From positions 1 through 19,519 of the forward strand of contig JBGANY010000020.1 of the NCBI GenBank assembly GCA_044222005.1: a DNA stretch of 19,519 nt, in the 5' to 3' direction. This stretch comes from Methylotenera_A sp044222005. GTDB lineage: Bacteria > Pseudomonadota > Gammaproteobacteria > Burkholderiales > Methylophilaceae. Every line of letters starts with the position of its first letter. The stretch's first letter is position 1. The notes beneath the pieces are model-generated. The model was given only the letters and a program-made list of their open reading frames with translations. It had not been told where the DNA came from and did no database searches. This document shows, one piece after another, positions 8,483 through 15,941 of the stretch. The translations under genes were made by a program, and so were the position numbers.

Positions 8483-8815
8483 ATGAAAAAGATAATTGCA
8501 GTTATAGCCGTTTCACTAATGCTATTTGTAGTAGCGACTACAGCTAGTGCGGTTCCAGTGCTTACAGTAAATGGGGGGTCTTGTGGTGCTTGGGTAAAAA
8601 CACGCACTAACAACTCCACTGTTCAATTTATGGGTTGGTTGGAGGGTTACATGAGTGGGCTAGCTGTGGGATATGAAAAGAATATACTACAAGGAACAGA
8701 TTCTGAATCAATCTTTCTGTGGATGGACAACTACTGCAAAGCAAATCCGTTAAATGGTGTTGCCGATGGAGGGCTTGACTTGTTTTTTGAGTTAGTAAAG
8801 CAGAAAGATTTATAA
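8483..8815 (+). CDS. Small exported protein, Rap1a/HdeA-like pattern
   Basis: ATG 8483 is preferred over ATG 8477 because AAGGG lies 5-6 bases upstream of it, and the signal peptide then starts MKKIIAV. The 110-residue precursor is probably cut after TASA near residue 23 to give a periplasmic protein of about 87 residues. It has two Cys (NGGSC and NYC), a WLEGYMSGL segment and DNYCKANPL. The arrangement recalls Rap1a/Tai immunity proteins and HdeA-like folds, but identity is too weak to be sure. It follows the broken attC of cassette 2 and faces the last small terminase gene, 16 bases away. No attC of its own is visible. Confidence 0.65.
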   Translation: MKKIIAVIAVSLMLFVVATTASAVPVLTVNGGSCGAWVKTRTNNSTVQFMGWLEGYMSGLAVGYEKNILQGTDSESIFLWMDNYCKANPLNGVADGGLDLFFELVKQKDL

Positions 8816-8831
8816 GTAGTGGTTGATGGGG

Positions 8832-9203
8832 CTACGCACTGCTAGTCGGCTTATTGAGAGGTGCACATAAATCCGCAATATCGGTGTCTAGACCCTCGGC
8901 ATTCATTACTGAGAACGGTACGCGCTCAAAAGGAATCATCAGGAAATTAGCAAGGCCTTCACGGGCTAGCAAGCGTAAATTCTCAATGCGTTTTTCAATG
9001 GCTTTAGCTTCGGCGAGGCGGATATTTTTACATTCTCGCAGGGCATTCATAAATTGCAAATAATCTGCACATGCGGCTGCCACACACGGCAAGCCAAGCA
9101 CATATTCATGCTGCCACTCACCCATAGCAATTAAGCGCGATTGCACGCGGTAAAAACAGGCGCGTGCTTCGGGTTCAGTGAGCCATGCAGGTGGTGGCGT
9201 CAT
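8832..9203 (-). CDS. Second small terminase-like protein (P27-type)
   Basis: The 123-residue product begins MTPPPAWLTEPEARACFYRV and has the P27-like layout of a Pro-x-Trp start, helical centre (YVLGLPCVAAACADYLQF) and a C-terminal segment IPFERVPF. Small terminase subunits bind phage DNA at the packaging site and hand it to the large subunit. Its start overlaps the stop of the upstream terminase-like gene by ATGA, so the two are co-translated. Having two such genes side by side without a large subunit is unusual; one may be a duplicate or a packaging-redirection factor. It is the last gene of the leftward string. Confidence 0.6.
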   Translation of the reverse strand: MTPPPAWLTEPEARACFYRVQSRLIAMGEWQHEYVLGLPCVAAACADYLQFMNALRECKNIRLAEAKAIEKRIENLRLLAREGLANFLMIPFERVPFSVMNAEGLDTDIADLCAPLNKPTSSA

Positions 9204-9604
9204 ACACCCTTGCGCTGGTTGGCATGGTTAGCAAACCTATTTGCCTTGTCAGGTTTGCCTATGGGTATCGCCATACCGAGCAAACCCAGCTCACTTGATA
9301 GCCCACGATATGCAGAAATTAAAGCGGCAGTAGGTGGCGTGTTAGTTGCCCAAGCTTTGATTAAGTGACCATGTATCGCGCACAATTGCGCAAACACATT
9401 GATATTGCCGGTATTTAACAATTGGTTTGCTACTAATACAGGAGCAAGCCGATTCCACTCCTTCACGGCTTCATGATTAGCCATCCAAGAGGGCGGGGGC
9501 GGTGGTTTATCCATTGCTAAAAACACGGACAATTCAAGCACCGCACGGTCTGCCCTCGAAGTGGCAGCAAGTAATTTTAAATGCTCATGTTTTCTAGCGG
9601 TCAT
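9200..9604 (-). CDS. Phage terminase small subunit, P27 family
   Basis: The 134 residues show a basic N-terminus, the PPPPPSWM motif, then HEAVKEWNRLAPVLVANQLL and NVFAQLCAIHGHLIKAW. This is the classic pattern of P27-family small terminases. It would mark satellite DNA for packaging, presumably with a helper phage large subunit since none is encoded here. TAGGGA lies about 10 bases before ATG 9604. It begins a two-gene unit after a 98-bp gap, the longest break in the capsid part of the string. Confidence 0.8.
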   Translation of the reverse strand: MTARKHEHLKLLAATSRADRAVLELSVFLAMDKPPPPPSWMANHEAVKEWNRLAPVLVANQLLNTGNINVFAQLCAIHGHLIKAWATNTPPTAALISAYRGLSSELGLLGMAIPIGKPDKANRFANHANQRKGV

Positions 9605-9702
9605 TTTGCTAAATCCCTAAAAATAATAACTGGCAGTGCAAAAATTTGTGTTCTGAGCGATACTAAACAGAAAACGCTCCAGACTTTTGACTCACCCCTG
9701 GT
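9605..9702 (-). other. Gap before the terminase genes, with imperfect hairpin
   Basis: No gene is seen. CTGAGCG (9653-9659) and CGCTCCAG (9675-9682) can pair with one bulged base around an A-rich loop. A promoter, terminator or packaging site for the following terminase genes could lie here, but nothing decides between these. Confidence 0.4.
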
Positions 9703-9876
9703 CTATACACACATACCAATCACTTGCCGTTCGTGCGTGGTGCCTTCAAGGTGTAAGGGCCAGCACGCGCCTAAAGGAGTAAGCATGTGCCGGCGATGGC
9801 CTGTTTGCGCACACAATGCAACAAGTCTCTTGCATTGTTGGGGATGTCGCCGGTAGGCCATACCGTTATACATCAT
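9703..9876 (-). CDS. Small Cys/His-rich ORF in the capsid gene string
   Basis: The 57-residue frame starts MMYNGMAYRRHPQQCKRL. Its first ATG shares its A with the TGA stop of the preceding gene (TGATG), the same coupling used elsewhere in this string, which favours a real gene. It has Cys15, Cys22, His27 and His30 (C-x6-C-x4-H-x2-H), which might bind zinc, and two more Cys near the end. No family is recognised. An alternative is a noncoding leader. Confidence 0.45.
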   Translation of the reverse strand: MMYNGMAYRRHPQQCKRLVALCAQTGHRRHMLTPLGACWPLHLEGTTHERQVIGMCV

Positions 9877-10271
9877 CAACCTTGTGTCACAGCCATCTCA
9901 AGTGTACTCGACAGTTCACCAAAGTTGACCGTAGAACGTCGCTCCACAATCTTGCCCTCAACGGCCATTTTCACCAGCGTCTGGTGCAACTTGCTGTCAA
10001 CCGCACTCAGGATTTCAAGCGCGAGCTTGTCTTCAACAGCATCCAGTTGTTTGGCATCAAGGTTGTTCAGTAGCGCTGATTGCGGCCAGCTAAAGTCAAA
10101 TGTGACCGCGTACTGCACCTGAATGCCACGCAATACCGACAGCGCCTTAGCCATGTCGTCGAGGTAGGAAGCCGCCATTGGGTCGAAGTCAGCGTCGAGC
10201 ATGAGCGCGTCCAGCATCTTGCGATCCAGCTTCCAGACGTAATCACTTGAGTATGTCCGAGTTCCCATCAT
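9876..10271 (-). CDS. Unknown satellite protein after the capsid gene
   Basis: The start at 10271 (ATGATGGGA) overlaps the capsid stop as TGATG; the longer frame from 10346 would run far into the capsid gene. The product has 131 residues, is soluble and mostly helical, and is rich in Asp, Ala and Leu (LDADFDPMAASYLDDMAKAL). Its position just after the capsid gene would suit a head-completion or scaffold role, but no family is recognised. Confidence 0.65.
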   Translation of the reverse strand: MMGTRTYSSDYVWKLDRKMLDALMLDADFDPMAASYLDDMAKALSVLRGIQVQYAVTFDFSWPQSALLNNLDAKQLDAVEDKLALEILSAVDSKLHQTLVKMAVEGKIVERRSTVNFGELSSTLEMAVTQG

Positions 10272-11521
10272 CAGCCCGCGTAACTCAAGTCGCCGTAAAT
10301 TGCAGCCGAACCCAACTCTGTCACTAATGCTGTTCGAGATTCGCACAGAATCGTGATTAGATTTCGGATAAACTGGTCGTTGACGTTTTCAGAAACGCGC
10401 AGTGTCGCTTCTTCACGGTCTGCAATGTAGCCATAACGCTGCGAATCTATACACACGAATTTGCCCTGCGTCATACTAGGCGTTGGTACTACAGGCAAAC
10501 CCCACAGCATCGGTGGCGAAGCAGCACCAGGGTCGCCAAGCACGTAATCACCTACTGAGTTTTTTTCTAGTCGGCAAGCAAGCCAGTCGGTCGGGTGCAT
10601 GATGTACGCCGTTGGCTCATAATTACCCACTGCAAGCTGATTTGCAGCTCGGGCTAACGTATCCAAGCGCGTTGCATTCGTTTGACCGCCTAAAAATGCG
10701 GTCGCCTTTGAGGTAATCCCAATCATCGTGCCTGTGCTGCCGGTGGCTGTGAGCATCGCCGTTTCTTCTTTGAGGTTGAGGCCGTAGATGAGACGGTTTT
10801 GCAGATGCACGTTAAGCAGTGCCGAATCTGCGAGTATTTGGCGTGAGGCTACTATGAAATGGGCTAGGGTTACAATAGGTGTTTGCAATAGTTGAAACGT
10901 CATCGCGCTTTCAGCTTTTAATTCACCTTCGCCATTGCCTGCAGGACTGGTAGGACCACCTTGTTCCGTCGCATTGTTCGTAAAAGAAGCCTCTGCTGGT
11001 CGCTCAATCAGGTTCGATTCAGTCGGCAAAGCGGTGAATAGACCGCGCACGGTAAGCCGCTGCTGTGGTGCAAATACAATGCCGCGTTGCTCAGCACGGT
11101 CACTTGCAACAAGAGGTTGAGCTGTGCCCGATGCATTGATAATGGTGTTTTTTGTCATTAATCTGGTCGGTATGGCGACAGAAAAGCTTGGTGTGCTCTT
11201 AGCATTAAACGCCTTAAAGCCGTCAGACGCAGTGAGCGCGTCTATCAAAGCGGTTTCGCTACCTTCACCAAAGTCACTGCCGGGCCTATGTGCACCTTTT
11301 TGTTCAATTTCCAACATGCGTGATTTAAGTTCCGTCATATCGCCGGCTTGCTTGGCTATGAACTCTTTAACTTGGCCAGTGGTGGCAGCAAGCACAGATT
11401 TCAGTTCTTCAGGTACGTCATAAAAGCAGTAGGTGCGGCGGTAAAATACGTTAATGAGTGCTAGGGGTAAAACGATTGTCGCCAGCATTAAATTACTGGC
11501 TAATTTTAATAAGTTTTTCAC
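10271..11521 (-). CDS. HK97-fold phage major capsid protein
   Basis: The 416 residues include a helical delta-like region (about 36-75, VPEELKSVLAATTGQVKEFIAKQ) and then the HK97 gp5-type shell domain, with FVASRQILADSA, NRLIYGLNLKEETAMLTATG, YIMHPTDW and GLPVVPTPSM. Hundreds of copies would form the head, with the delta region removed by the protease encoded just upstream. The GTG start at 11521 has AAAGGA 8 bases upstream and lies 2 bases after the protease stop. Odd point: residues 1-30 form a hydrophobic, membrane-like stretch (ASNLMLATIVLPLALINVFY), not usual for capsid proteins. A later start is possible, but no start codon with a good ribosome site is seen before the delta region. Confidence 0.9.
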   Translation of the reverse strand: MKNLLKLASNLMLATIVLPLALINVFYRRTYCFYDVPEELKSVLAATTGQVKEFIAKQAGDMTELKSRMLEIEQKGAHRPGSDFGEGSETALIDALTASDGFKAFNAKSTPSFSVAIPTRLMTKNTIINASGTAQPLVASDRAEQRGIVFAPQQRLTVRGLFTALPTESNLIERPAEASFTNNATEQGGPTSPAGNGEGELKAESAMTFQLLQTPIVTLAHFIVASRQILADSALLNVHLQNRLIYGLNLKEETAMLTATGSTGTMIGITSKATAFLGGQTNATRLDTLARAANQLAVGNYEPTAYIMHPTDWLACRLEKNSVGDYVLGDPGAASPPMLWGLPVVPTPSMTQGKFVCIDSQRYGYIADREEATLRVSENVNDQFIRNLITILCESRTALVTELGSAAIYGDLSYAG

Positions 11522-11523
11522 GG

Positions 11524-12228
11524 TTAAATTCCTTTCAATGATTGCGTAAATATATCGAGTTCGCGCGCAAGTGCGGCTATCTCGCCGGTGTTAGCCGATT
11601 TGCGAGCATCGCGCTCGTCGTCCTGAACGTCACGTTCGGACAGAAGGGGCCAAAGTGCATTGGCAGCCGCTTTTGCTTTGCGACTGCTAATAAAAAGTGA
11701 TTCGCGGAGTAATTGCTCTAATTCGCGGGTGTTGTCACAGTCCATCGCGCTTTTAACGGTTTCGATGCGGGCTAAATCATTCATGCCCCAAGTAACAGGT
11801 GAAATTTCAAACAGTTTAAGCCTGCTTAACTCTCGCTTGCCTTGCTTGACTTGTTCGCCGCCGGGCAACACGCCATAGCCCACACTCATCGAATCAATGA
11901 GGCCATCGCGCATCAGCGTATAGGCTTTTTGCGCAGTTGCATCATCAAGGGCAAGTTCAGCCTTAAAATGAAGGCCGTGAGAATCTTGGGAAACTTCGGC
12001 CTTACCGATAGGGTCGCGGACGCTGTGCTGATAAAGCACAATCGTCTTATTGTCGCGGGTCTTTGCAAACTCTTGGAAAGCACCGGGCAGTATTACATCG
12101 CCCCCTGAGTCAAGATTATTGAACACAGCGGCATAACCCGAAAACGAGCCAGCTTTGCCAGCGAATTTGAATTCTGCAGGCGAGTCGAAGCGCTTTAATT
12201 GGTGTGGTACAGCTAGGGAATGATTCAT
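11524..12228 (-). CDS. HK97-family prohead maturation protease
   Basis: ATG 12228 is chosen because GGAGA lies 8 bases upstream and the start overlaps the previous stop (ATGA). The product has 234 residues. FSGYAAVFNNLDSGGDVILPGAF near 29-51 is the family hallmark; the middle of that motif and YQHSVRDPIGK give His68, and DSMSVGY gives the nucleophile Ser115. It would cut the delta region from the capsid protein encoded next. A charged C-terminal tail (about 160-234, rich in Arg, Glu and Asp) may serve as scaffold, common in this family. A longer frame from 12264 is less likely. Confidence 0.9.
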   Translation of the reverse strand: MNHSLAVPHQLKRFDSPAEFKFAGKAGSFSGYAAVFNNLDSGGDVILPGAFQEFAKTRDNKTIVLYQHSVRDPIGKAEVSQDSHGLHFKAELALDDATAQKAYTLMRDGLIDSMSVGYGVLPGGEQVKQGKRELSRLKLFEISPVTWGMNDLARIETVKSAMDCDNTRELEQLLRESLFISSRKAKAAANALWPLLSERDVQDDERDARKSANTGEIAALARELDIFTQSLKGI

Positions 12229-12419
12229 GTTGCCAATCTCCAAAAAATAATCGAGCATGACCAATGTTGGTCAAGTGTTACTGCTCGCTCATCTTTTTGT
12301 TCGTCACGAACAACTCGGAGTGGCGGTTCATGTGCATCGCACACACGAACAAGGCAAGTGTAAGCCATCATTTTCATAATTGCAACAGACTCCGTTAATG
12401 AGTAGCGCAAGTGCATCAT
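12225..12419 (-). CDS. Small coupled ORF before the protease, unknown
   Basis: The 64-residue frame is joined to its neighbours at both ends: its ATG shares one base with the previous stop (TGATG at 12417-12421), and its TGA overlaps the protease start (ATGA at 12225-12228). Such double coupling argues for translation. The product (MAYTCLVRVCDAHEPPLRVV, three Cys) resembles no family I know. A role as a leader that couples protease translation is an alternative. Confidence 0.45.
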   Translation of the reverse strand: MMHLRYSLTESVAIMKMMAYTCLVRVCDAHEPPLRVVRDEQKDERAVTLDQHWSCSIIFWRLAT

Positions 12420-12700
12420 CAGTGCATCCCACGAGGGTTGGGCGCAACAGGTTGGTGCAGCAAAACATGCGCTATTTCTATCTCTTTGTCGCTAATATCT
12501 CCAATGACGTTTACCAAGGCGACGCGTGGATTTGTCGAAAGGATTTCCGAGACTTTCACAGCAAAAGCGCCACCCGATTGCGCGAGCAGATTGGCTTGTT
12601 CGGGATAGCTGTCGTTATAGGCTGACATCGTTGCAGCAGCAAAACGCGCAGCAGCTTTCATTAATTGGCGTGCTAATTCTTTTGGGTCATCAGTAGTCAT
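12419..12700 (-). CDS. Small phage-type protein, unknown
   Basis: ATG 12700 is chosen because AAAGG lies 7 bases upstream; it overlaps the end of the replication gene by 11 bases. The 93-residue, mainly helical product (PKELARQLMKAAARFAAATM) has no signal peptide or membrane segment. No family is recognised. It lies between replication and head genes. Confidence 0.65.
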   Translation of the reverse strand: MTTDDPKELARQLMKAAARFAAATMSAYNDSYPEQANLLAQSGGAFAVKVSEILSTNPRVALVNVIGDISDKEIEIAHVLLHQPVAPNPRGMH

Positions 12701-13607
12701 TTTTCTGCCTTTCAATTTCTAAATTTATGCGTGCCAGCAAATCATTTCGATTTACTCCTCGCGTTGCAATTCCAAGTGATATTGCTTTGGCGACTATCCC
12801 ACTATCTGTGTTACGCCATTCCTTGACTTTTCGGACTTCTTCAAAATTACCAATCGTGACTTGCTCGGCGGCGGCCTGTTTTCGCATCCCTTCGACTTTG
12901 GCTAGCACGTAAGGGAATTTTTTAATATCGGTTGTCTTGGCGGTGTTTACCAATTCTTCAAGCGTAGTGCCTGCTTGCAGCATAGCTAACAATTTTGGGT
13001 GACTTGGGTTTACATCGAGGATGTTTAATTTTTTAAACTCTAAGCACACATTCGCAGCGAGAGTCGGTTCTACAATAGTGTTAGTTTCATTACTGTGTGT
13101 TAATTCAATGGTTTTAGAAGAAGATGTAGAAGAAGATGTAGACCCGTACACCTCCCGTTCACCAATGGTAGGCTTTGGTGTAACCTTTGGTGTGGGCTTA
13201 GTGGGTTGGTTTTCTTCGTCAAAGCGCGTATTTTGTCCGCGTTTTTGCCTAACGTGTTCATCACGTACTAAGCGGCTGCAATACCATACAGGGCCGTCGT
13301 TATTTTCTACTAAAACAACGGATTCGCCATATTTCCCACCATGGTAAGGCATGTAAACATAAGGTTCCGCGCCACTGTCGTCACCTTTCAAAACATTCTT
13401 CTCGACAAGCTCTCTTACAAGTTTTATTTTGACATTTGCAGCCTTTGCCAAATCAACTAATGGCCAGCGGCAAACGCCGTATTCATCCATATCGTGTAGC
13501 AAACATAGTATATCCATCCACGCACCGCGAGCTGCGTCAGAACAACGCCTCAACTTTGCATTATTGCGCCAATCGGCTGGATAGAATTGAAACGAGGGAC
13601 GCTTCAT
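12690..13607 (-). CDS. DUF1376/YdaU-like phage replication protein
   Basis: ATG 13607 begins MKRPSFQFYPADWRNNAKLRRCSDAARGAW..., the hallmark start of DUF1376 proteins; a longer frame from 13652 would overlap the gene upstream. The product has 305 residues. The N-terminal 100 or so residues look like a winged-helix domain (WMDILCLLHDMDEYG, LVDLAKAANVKIKLVRELV). A Pro/Thr and Ser-rich linker near 140-165 contains two STSSS units. The C-terminal half resembles a replisome-loading or DnaT/O-type segment. Such proteins start replication of phages and islands by recruiting host helicase. It starts 2 bases after the small gene upstream. Confidence 0.75.
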   Translation of the reverse strand: MKRPSFQFYPADWRNNAKLRRCSDAARGAWMDILCLLHDMDEYGVCRWPLVDLAKAANVKIKLVRELVEKNVLKGDDSGAEPYVYMPYHGGKYGESVVLVENNDGPVWYCSRLVRDEHVRQKRGQNTRFDEENQPTKPTPKVTPKPTIGEREVYGSTSSSTSSSKTIELTHSNETNTIVEPTLAANVCLEFKKLNILDVNPSHPKLLAMLQAGTTLEELVNTAKTTDIKKFPYVLAKVEGMRKQAAAEQVTIGNFEEVRKVKEWRNTDSGIVAKAISLGIATRGVNRNDLLARINLEIERQKNDY

Positions 13608-13609
13608 GA

Positions 13610-13780
13610 TTAGGGCGCCTTTAGCATATTTTGACGCAAGGTGAGACCGCACAATTTCGCAAAATTAGCGCAAGCTGCCAAAGTTTCGGCTTCGGTCGCA
13701 TCGGGGTTTGCTGCCAAATATTCTGTGCGCAATTCTTCATATGCCGCCAAGCGGTCAGTTGGCTGATGTTTGACTTTCAT
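13610..13780 (-). CDS. Small ORF between AlpA and replication gene
   Basis: The 56-residue frame (MKVKHQPTDRLAAYEELRTE...) is preceded by AGAG 7 bases before its ATG. It starts 8 bases after the AlpA stop and ends 2 bases before the replication gene. It is charged and helical with two Cys. No family is recognised. Its fit in the packed gene string supports it. Confidence 0.6.
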   Translation of the reverse strand: MKVKHQPTDRLAAYEELRTEYLAANPDATEAETLAACANFAKLCGLTLRQNMLKAP

Positions 13781-13788
13781 GACCAGCT

Positions 13789-13986
13789 CTACGCGATTTG
13801 CGAAGTGGATTGTCGTGTCTGTGCTTCGAGGTAAACGTCGAGGTCAGCGGTGGAGTATCTTACTAGGCCACCAATTTTTCGATAAATTGGGCCTATGCCA
13901 CGGACTCTCCATCCTTCGAGCGTATTGGGTTTGAGACCGCCGAGATACTCAGCAGCTTGTGAAGTTGTAACAAGTTTGAGGTTCAT
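13789..13986 (-). CDS. AlpA-family / MerR-like excisionase regulator
   Basis: The 65 residues carry a winged-helix DNA-binding motif TTSQAAEYLGGLKPNTLEGWR followed by GLVRYSTADLDVYLEAQ, the usual form of AlpA and phage excisionase-type proteins. In satellites and islands AlpA activates integrase or excision and early genes. AAAGG lies 8 bases before ATG 13986. An 8-bp inverted repeat in the upstream gap (14017-14051) may be its own or another regulator's operator. Confidence 0.85.
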   Translation of the reverse strand: MNLKLVTTSQAAEYLGGLKPNTLEGWRVRGIGPIYRKIGGLVRYSTADLDVYLEAQTRQSTSQIA

Positions 13987-14016
13987 GTTTGCACCTTTAA
14001 GAAATATGTGCAGACA

Positions 14017-14051
14017 TTTTGCGTTATCGAAAATTTACTGTATACGCAAAA
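14017..14051. promoter_or_regulatory. Inverted repeat upstream of the AlpA gene (candidate operator)
   Basis: TTTTGCGT (14017-14024) and ACGCAAAA (14044-14051) are perfect 8-bp inverted arms around 19 bp. They sit in the only gap between the gene next to the integrase and AlpA, where the promoter of the replication and head genes would be expected. Confidence 0.5.
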
Positions 14052-14054
14052 CCA

Positions 14055-14540
14055 TCACGTCGTTTTGTACTTGGTTTTATTCCTGATTTTTGCTGTCTCC
14101 GGTTCGCGGATTTTCAATTGTTCTAAGTACATTTCTTGTATTGTTCGCGACCCTGGCGGCTTCTTGTTCGGCCAATCCTTCAAAAAAAGATGCTTCATTT
14201 CATTTGCTATTTTTTCGAACAACTCAGCATCTATTGGCTCGCCGTTTTCGCTTAGGCGTACTACGTTCGAATAGACAAGAGGTGCATACCTTAGCTTTCT
14301 AGCGATTTTGTCGATTTGTTTTCCCGGCTTTGGTGTTAGTCCAAATACTTGGTCTAAATCACGTTTACCATCCAAGCGGTCAGCGAATCCTTGTTCAATC
14401 GCATCCACCAACCAATGCGGCAATGGTGCATCTTGATACATGAAGTAACCAAGCGCCTCGTATAGCGTGATTTTTCCCTCAAGAAACTTACGCCGCCATA
14501 GCAAAGCAGGTTGTTCGTTTTCAATATTTTCTGGCATCAT
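14055..14540 (-). CDS. Unknown protein coupled to the integrase
   Basis: The 161-residue product starts within the last codons of the integrase gene (ATGA overlap), so it is translated with it. It is soluble and charged with a basic C-terminus (KIRNKTKYKTT). LLWRRKFLEGKITLYEALGYFM and PLPHWLVDAIEQGFADRLDGKRDLDQVFGL suggest a helical protein. No family is recognised; a role in recombination or its control is only suggested by position. Confidence 0.7.
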   Translation of the reverse strand: MMPENIENEQPALLWRRKFLEGKITLYEALGYFMYQDAPLPHWLVDAIEQGFADRLDGKRDLDQVFGLTPKPGKQIDKIARKLRYAPLVYSNVVRLSENGEPIDAELFEKIANEMKHLFLKDWPNKKPPGSRTIQEMYLEQLKIREPETAKIRNKTKYKTT

Positions 14541-15787
14541 GCTATCTCTCGCAATTGCACCACATTGTCAGCGGCAGCGATTACGCCTTGATTCATAATC
14601 CATGTAGTTATTTGCTCAGCTTCGCTGGATAAATAGCGCAGGTTATTAGTTTCGGTGTAGTGGTCGAGCGTCACATCGCCTTTGCTTATGTGGTTCGTAA
14701 GTAACTTTAATTTCCACATTTCAATTTTGAGAGCGATACCGATTGCGATAAATGTGCGGCGCAAGTCGTGAGGTGAGAGGTGCAACCCTGCTAGCTTTGA
14801 AACTTCCGCCATTGTGCCGCGAGCATCCTGTATGTGGCCATTTTTTCCGCGTGCCGGAAACACATAATCATTGCCTTTGATGCGAGGTCGGGCGGTAAGT
14901 ATGGCATGTGCCTGACTTGAGAGTGGGAATGTAACTGGGTTATAGTTTTTTGGGGCGGGCAGATACCAGCTTCCGTCATCAAGATTTACACGACTCCATG
15001 TCAGCTCAGCCGCTTCACTCCAACGGCATCCAGTTAGCAGCAAAAAAGCAATCATGTCTGCGCCTGTCTGTCCGCTTGGCAGAACTGCCAGTGAAGTGCG
15101 ACGTTCCTGCAATAAATTCCACACTGCACCGACTTTCTCTAAAGGAATACGGGTGTTTTTGGCGATATTCGGATTCCACATCTTTTTACCCGAAACAACG
15201 GAAACAGGATTTTGTGGCAAGATAGGAATCCCACCCGGCCTGTAGGCTTCCATCGCATAGTTAAGCAATCCTCGCAGGATTCGAAAAGCGTAATTTGCTT
15301 GCGTTGGGCCTTTAACCGTTAACTCACTAAAACGTTTTGAACACATGTCGCGGGTGATGCTGGCGACGGGATAGTCTGCCCAGTCTCCAAAACTTTTATT
15401 TATGTGCTTTAAAATGCCAGCCTTAGTTGACTCAGCCAATCTCCCACCCTTGGAAGTGCGGCGTTCTAGACAATATACTTTAGCCACATCGCGCAAAGTC
15501 ACAGCAAGCGATTCTGTGCGTTTCTTCTCAATCTGTGGGTCTATCCCTTCATCGAGTGCGACGAGCGCAGCTCTAGCCTTTATTCTGGCATCATCACAGG
15601 TTAAGCGGCCATGCGCGCCCAGCGTTATCCGTCGTGTTTTACCAGCGATGCGCCCTTGCGCGATATAACTACGGGCGCCCGATGATGTTATTCGCACACC
15701 GAACCCGCGCAATTCGCCATCCCATAAGAACGACTGCCCAGTGGCAGGAATTGGCAGGCTTTCAACTCTGGATTTAGTCAGTTTCAT
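14537..15787 (-). CDS. int: Tyrosine site-specific integrase (P4/DUF4102 type)
   Basis: The 416-residue protein has an N-terminal arm-binding domain (LRGFGVRITSSGARSYIAQG, about 1-90), a core-binding domain (about 95-185) and a catalytic domain. Arg255 (LTGCRWSE), His340 and Arg343 (SPHDLRRTF), His366 and the nucleophile Tyr377 (LDHYTE) are all in place, so it should be active. It would recombine the tRNA-Leu core, which begins 155 bases from its start. A candidate promoter (TTGTTA-16-TATTAT) and TGTAAGCA repeats lie in between. Only one recombinase is found in the window, so it may also serve element B. Confidence 0.93.
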   Translation of the reverse strand: MKLTKSRVESLPIPATGQSFLWDGELRGFGVRITSSGARSYIAQGRIAGKTRRITLGAHGRLTCDDARIKARAALVALDEGIDPQIEKKRTESLAVTLRDVAKVYCLERRTSKGGRLAESTKAGILKHINKSFGDWADYPVASITRDMCSKRFSELTVKGPTQANYAFRILRGLLNYAMEAYRPGGIPILPQNPVSVVSGKKMWNPNIAKNTRIPLEKVGAVWNLLQERRTSLAVLPSGQTGADMIAFLLLTGCRWSEAAELTWSRVNLDDGSWYLPAPKNYNPVTFPLSSQAHAILTARPRIKGNDYVFPARGKNGHIQDARGTMAEVSKLAGLHLSPHDLRRTFIAIGIALKIEMWKLKLLTNHISKGDVTLDHYTETNNLRYLSSEAEQITTWIMNQGVIAAADNVVQLREIA

Positions 15788-15806
15788 ATAGTCTTTTGCG
15801 TCTCCA

Positions 15807-15905
15807 TGTAAGCACTGTGTAAGCAGATTAGATAAAGTTTAATACAGACACATAAGACTAAATAATACACTAACCTATTGAAATAACAAGATTACAATGC
15901 TTACA
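15807..15905. repeat. Three TGTAAGCA boxes flanking the integrase promoter
   Basis: TGTAAGCA occurs at 15807-15814 and 15818-15825, 11 bp apart (one helix turn), and inverted at 15898-15905. They bracket the candidate promoter of the integrase and lie beside the core at 15942. They could be integrase arm sites, AlpA/Xis sites or a repressor operator. Confidence 0.5.
15862..15889 (-). promoter_or_regulatory. Candidate promoter of the integrase operon
   Basis: On the minus strand TTGTTA (15884-15889) and TATTAT (15862-15867) are separated by 16 bp. The transcript would start near 15855 with a leader of about 68 bases. Confidence 0.5.
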
Positions 15906-15941
15906 AAAAGAAAATAAAGTTAGATAAAATGCTATAACAAA

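Noticed and set aside
8502..8509. GTTATAGC inside the exported-protein gene as the missing right end of the second attC
   Set aside because: It differs from the expected GTTATGC, lacks the right arm before it, and lies inside the signal peptide codons.
9653..9682. Imperfect hairpin before the terminase genes as a cos or pac site
   Set aside because: The stem is short and bulged and no cohesive-end pattern can be recognised, so it is only noted as a gap feature.
13120..13143. Duplicated AGAAGAAGATGT unit, seemingly a tandem repeat
   Set aside because: It is the Ser-codon repeat encoding the STSSS linker of the DUF1376 protein.
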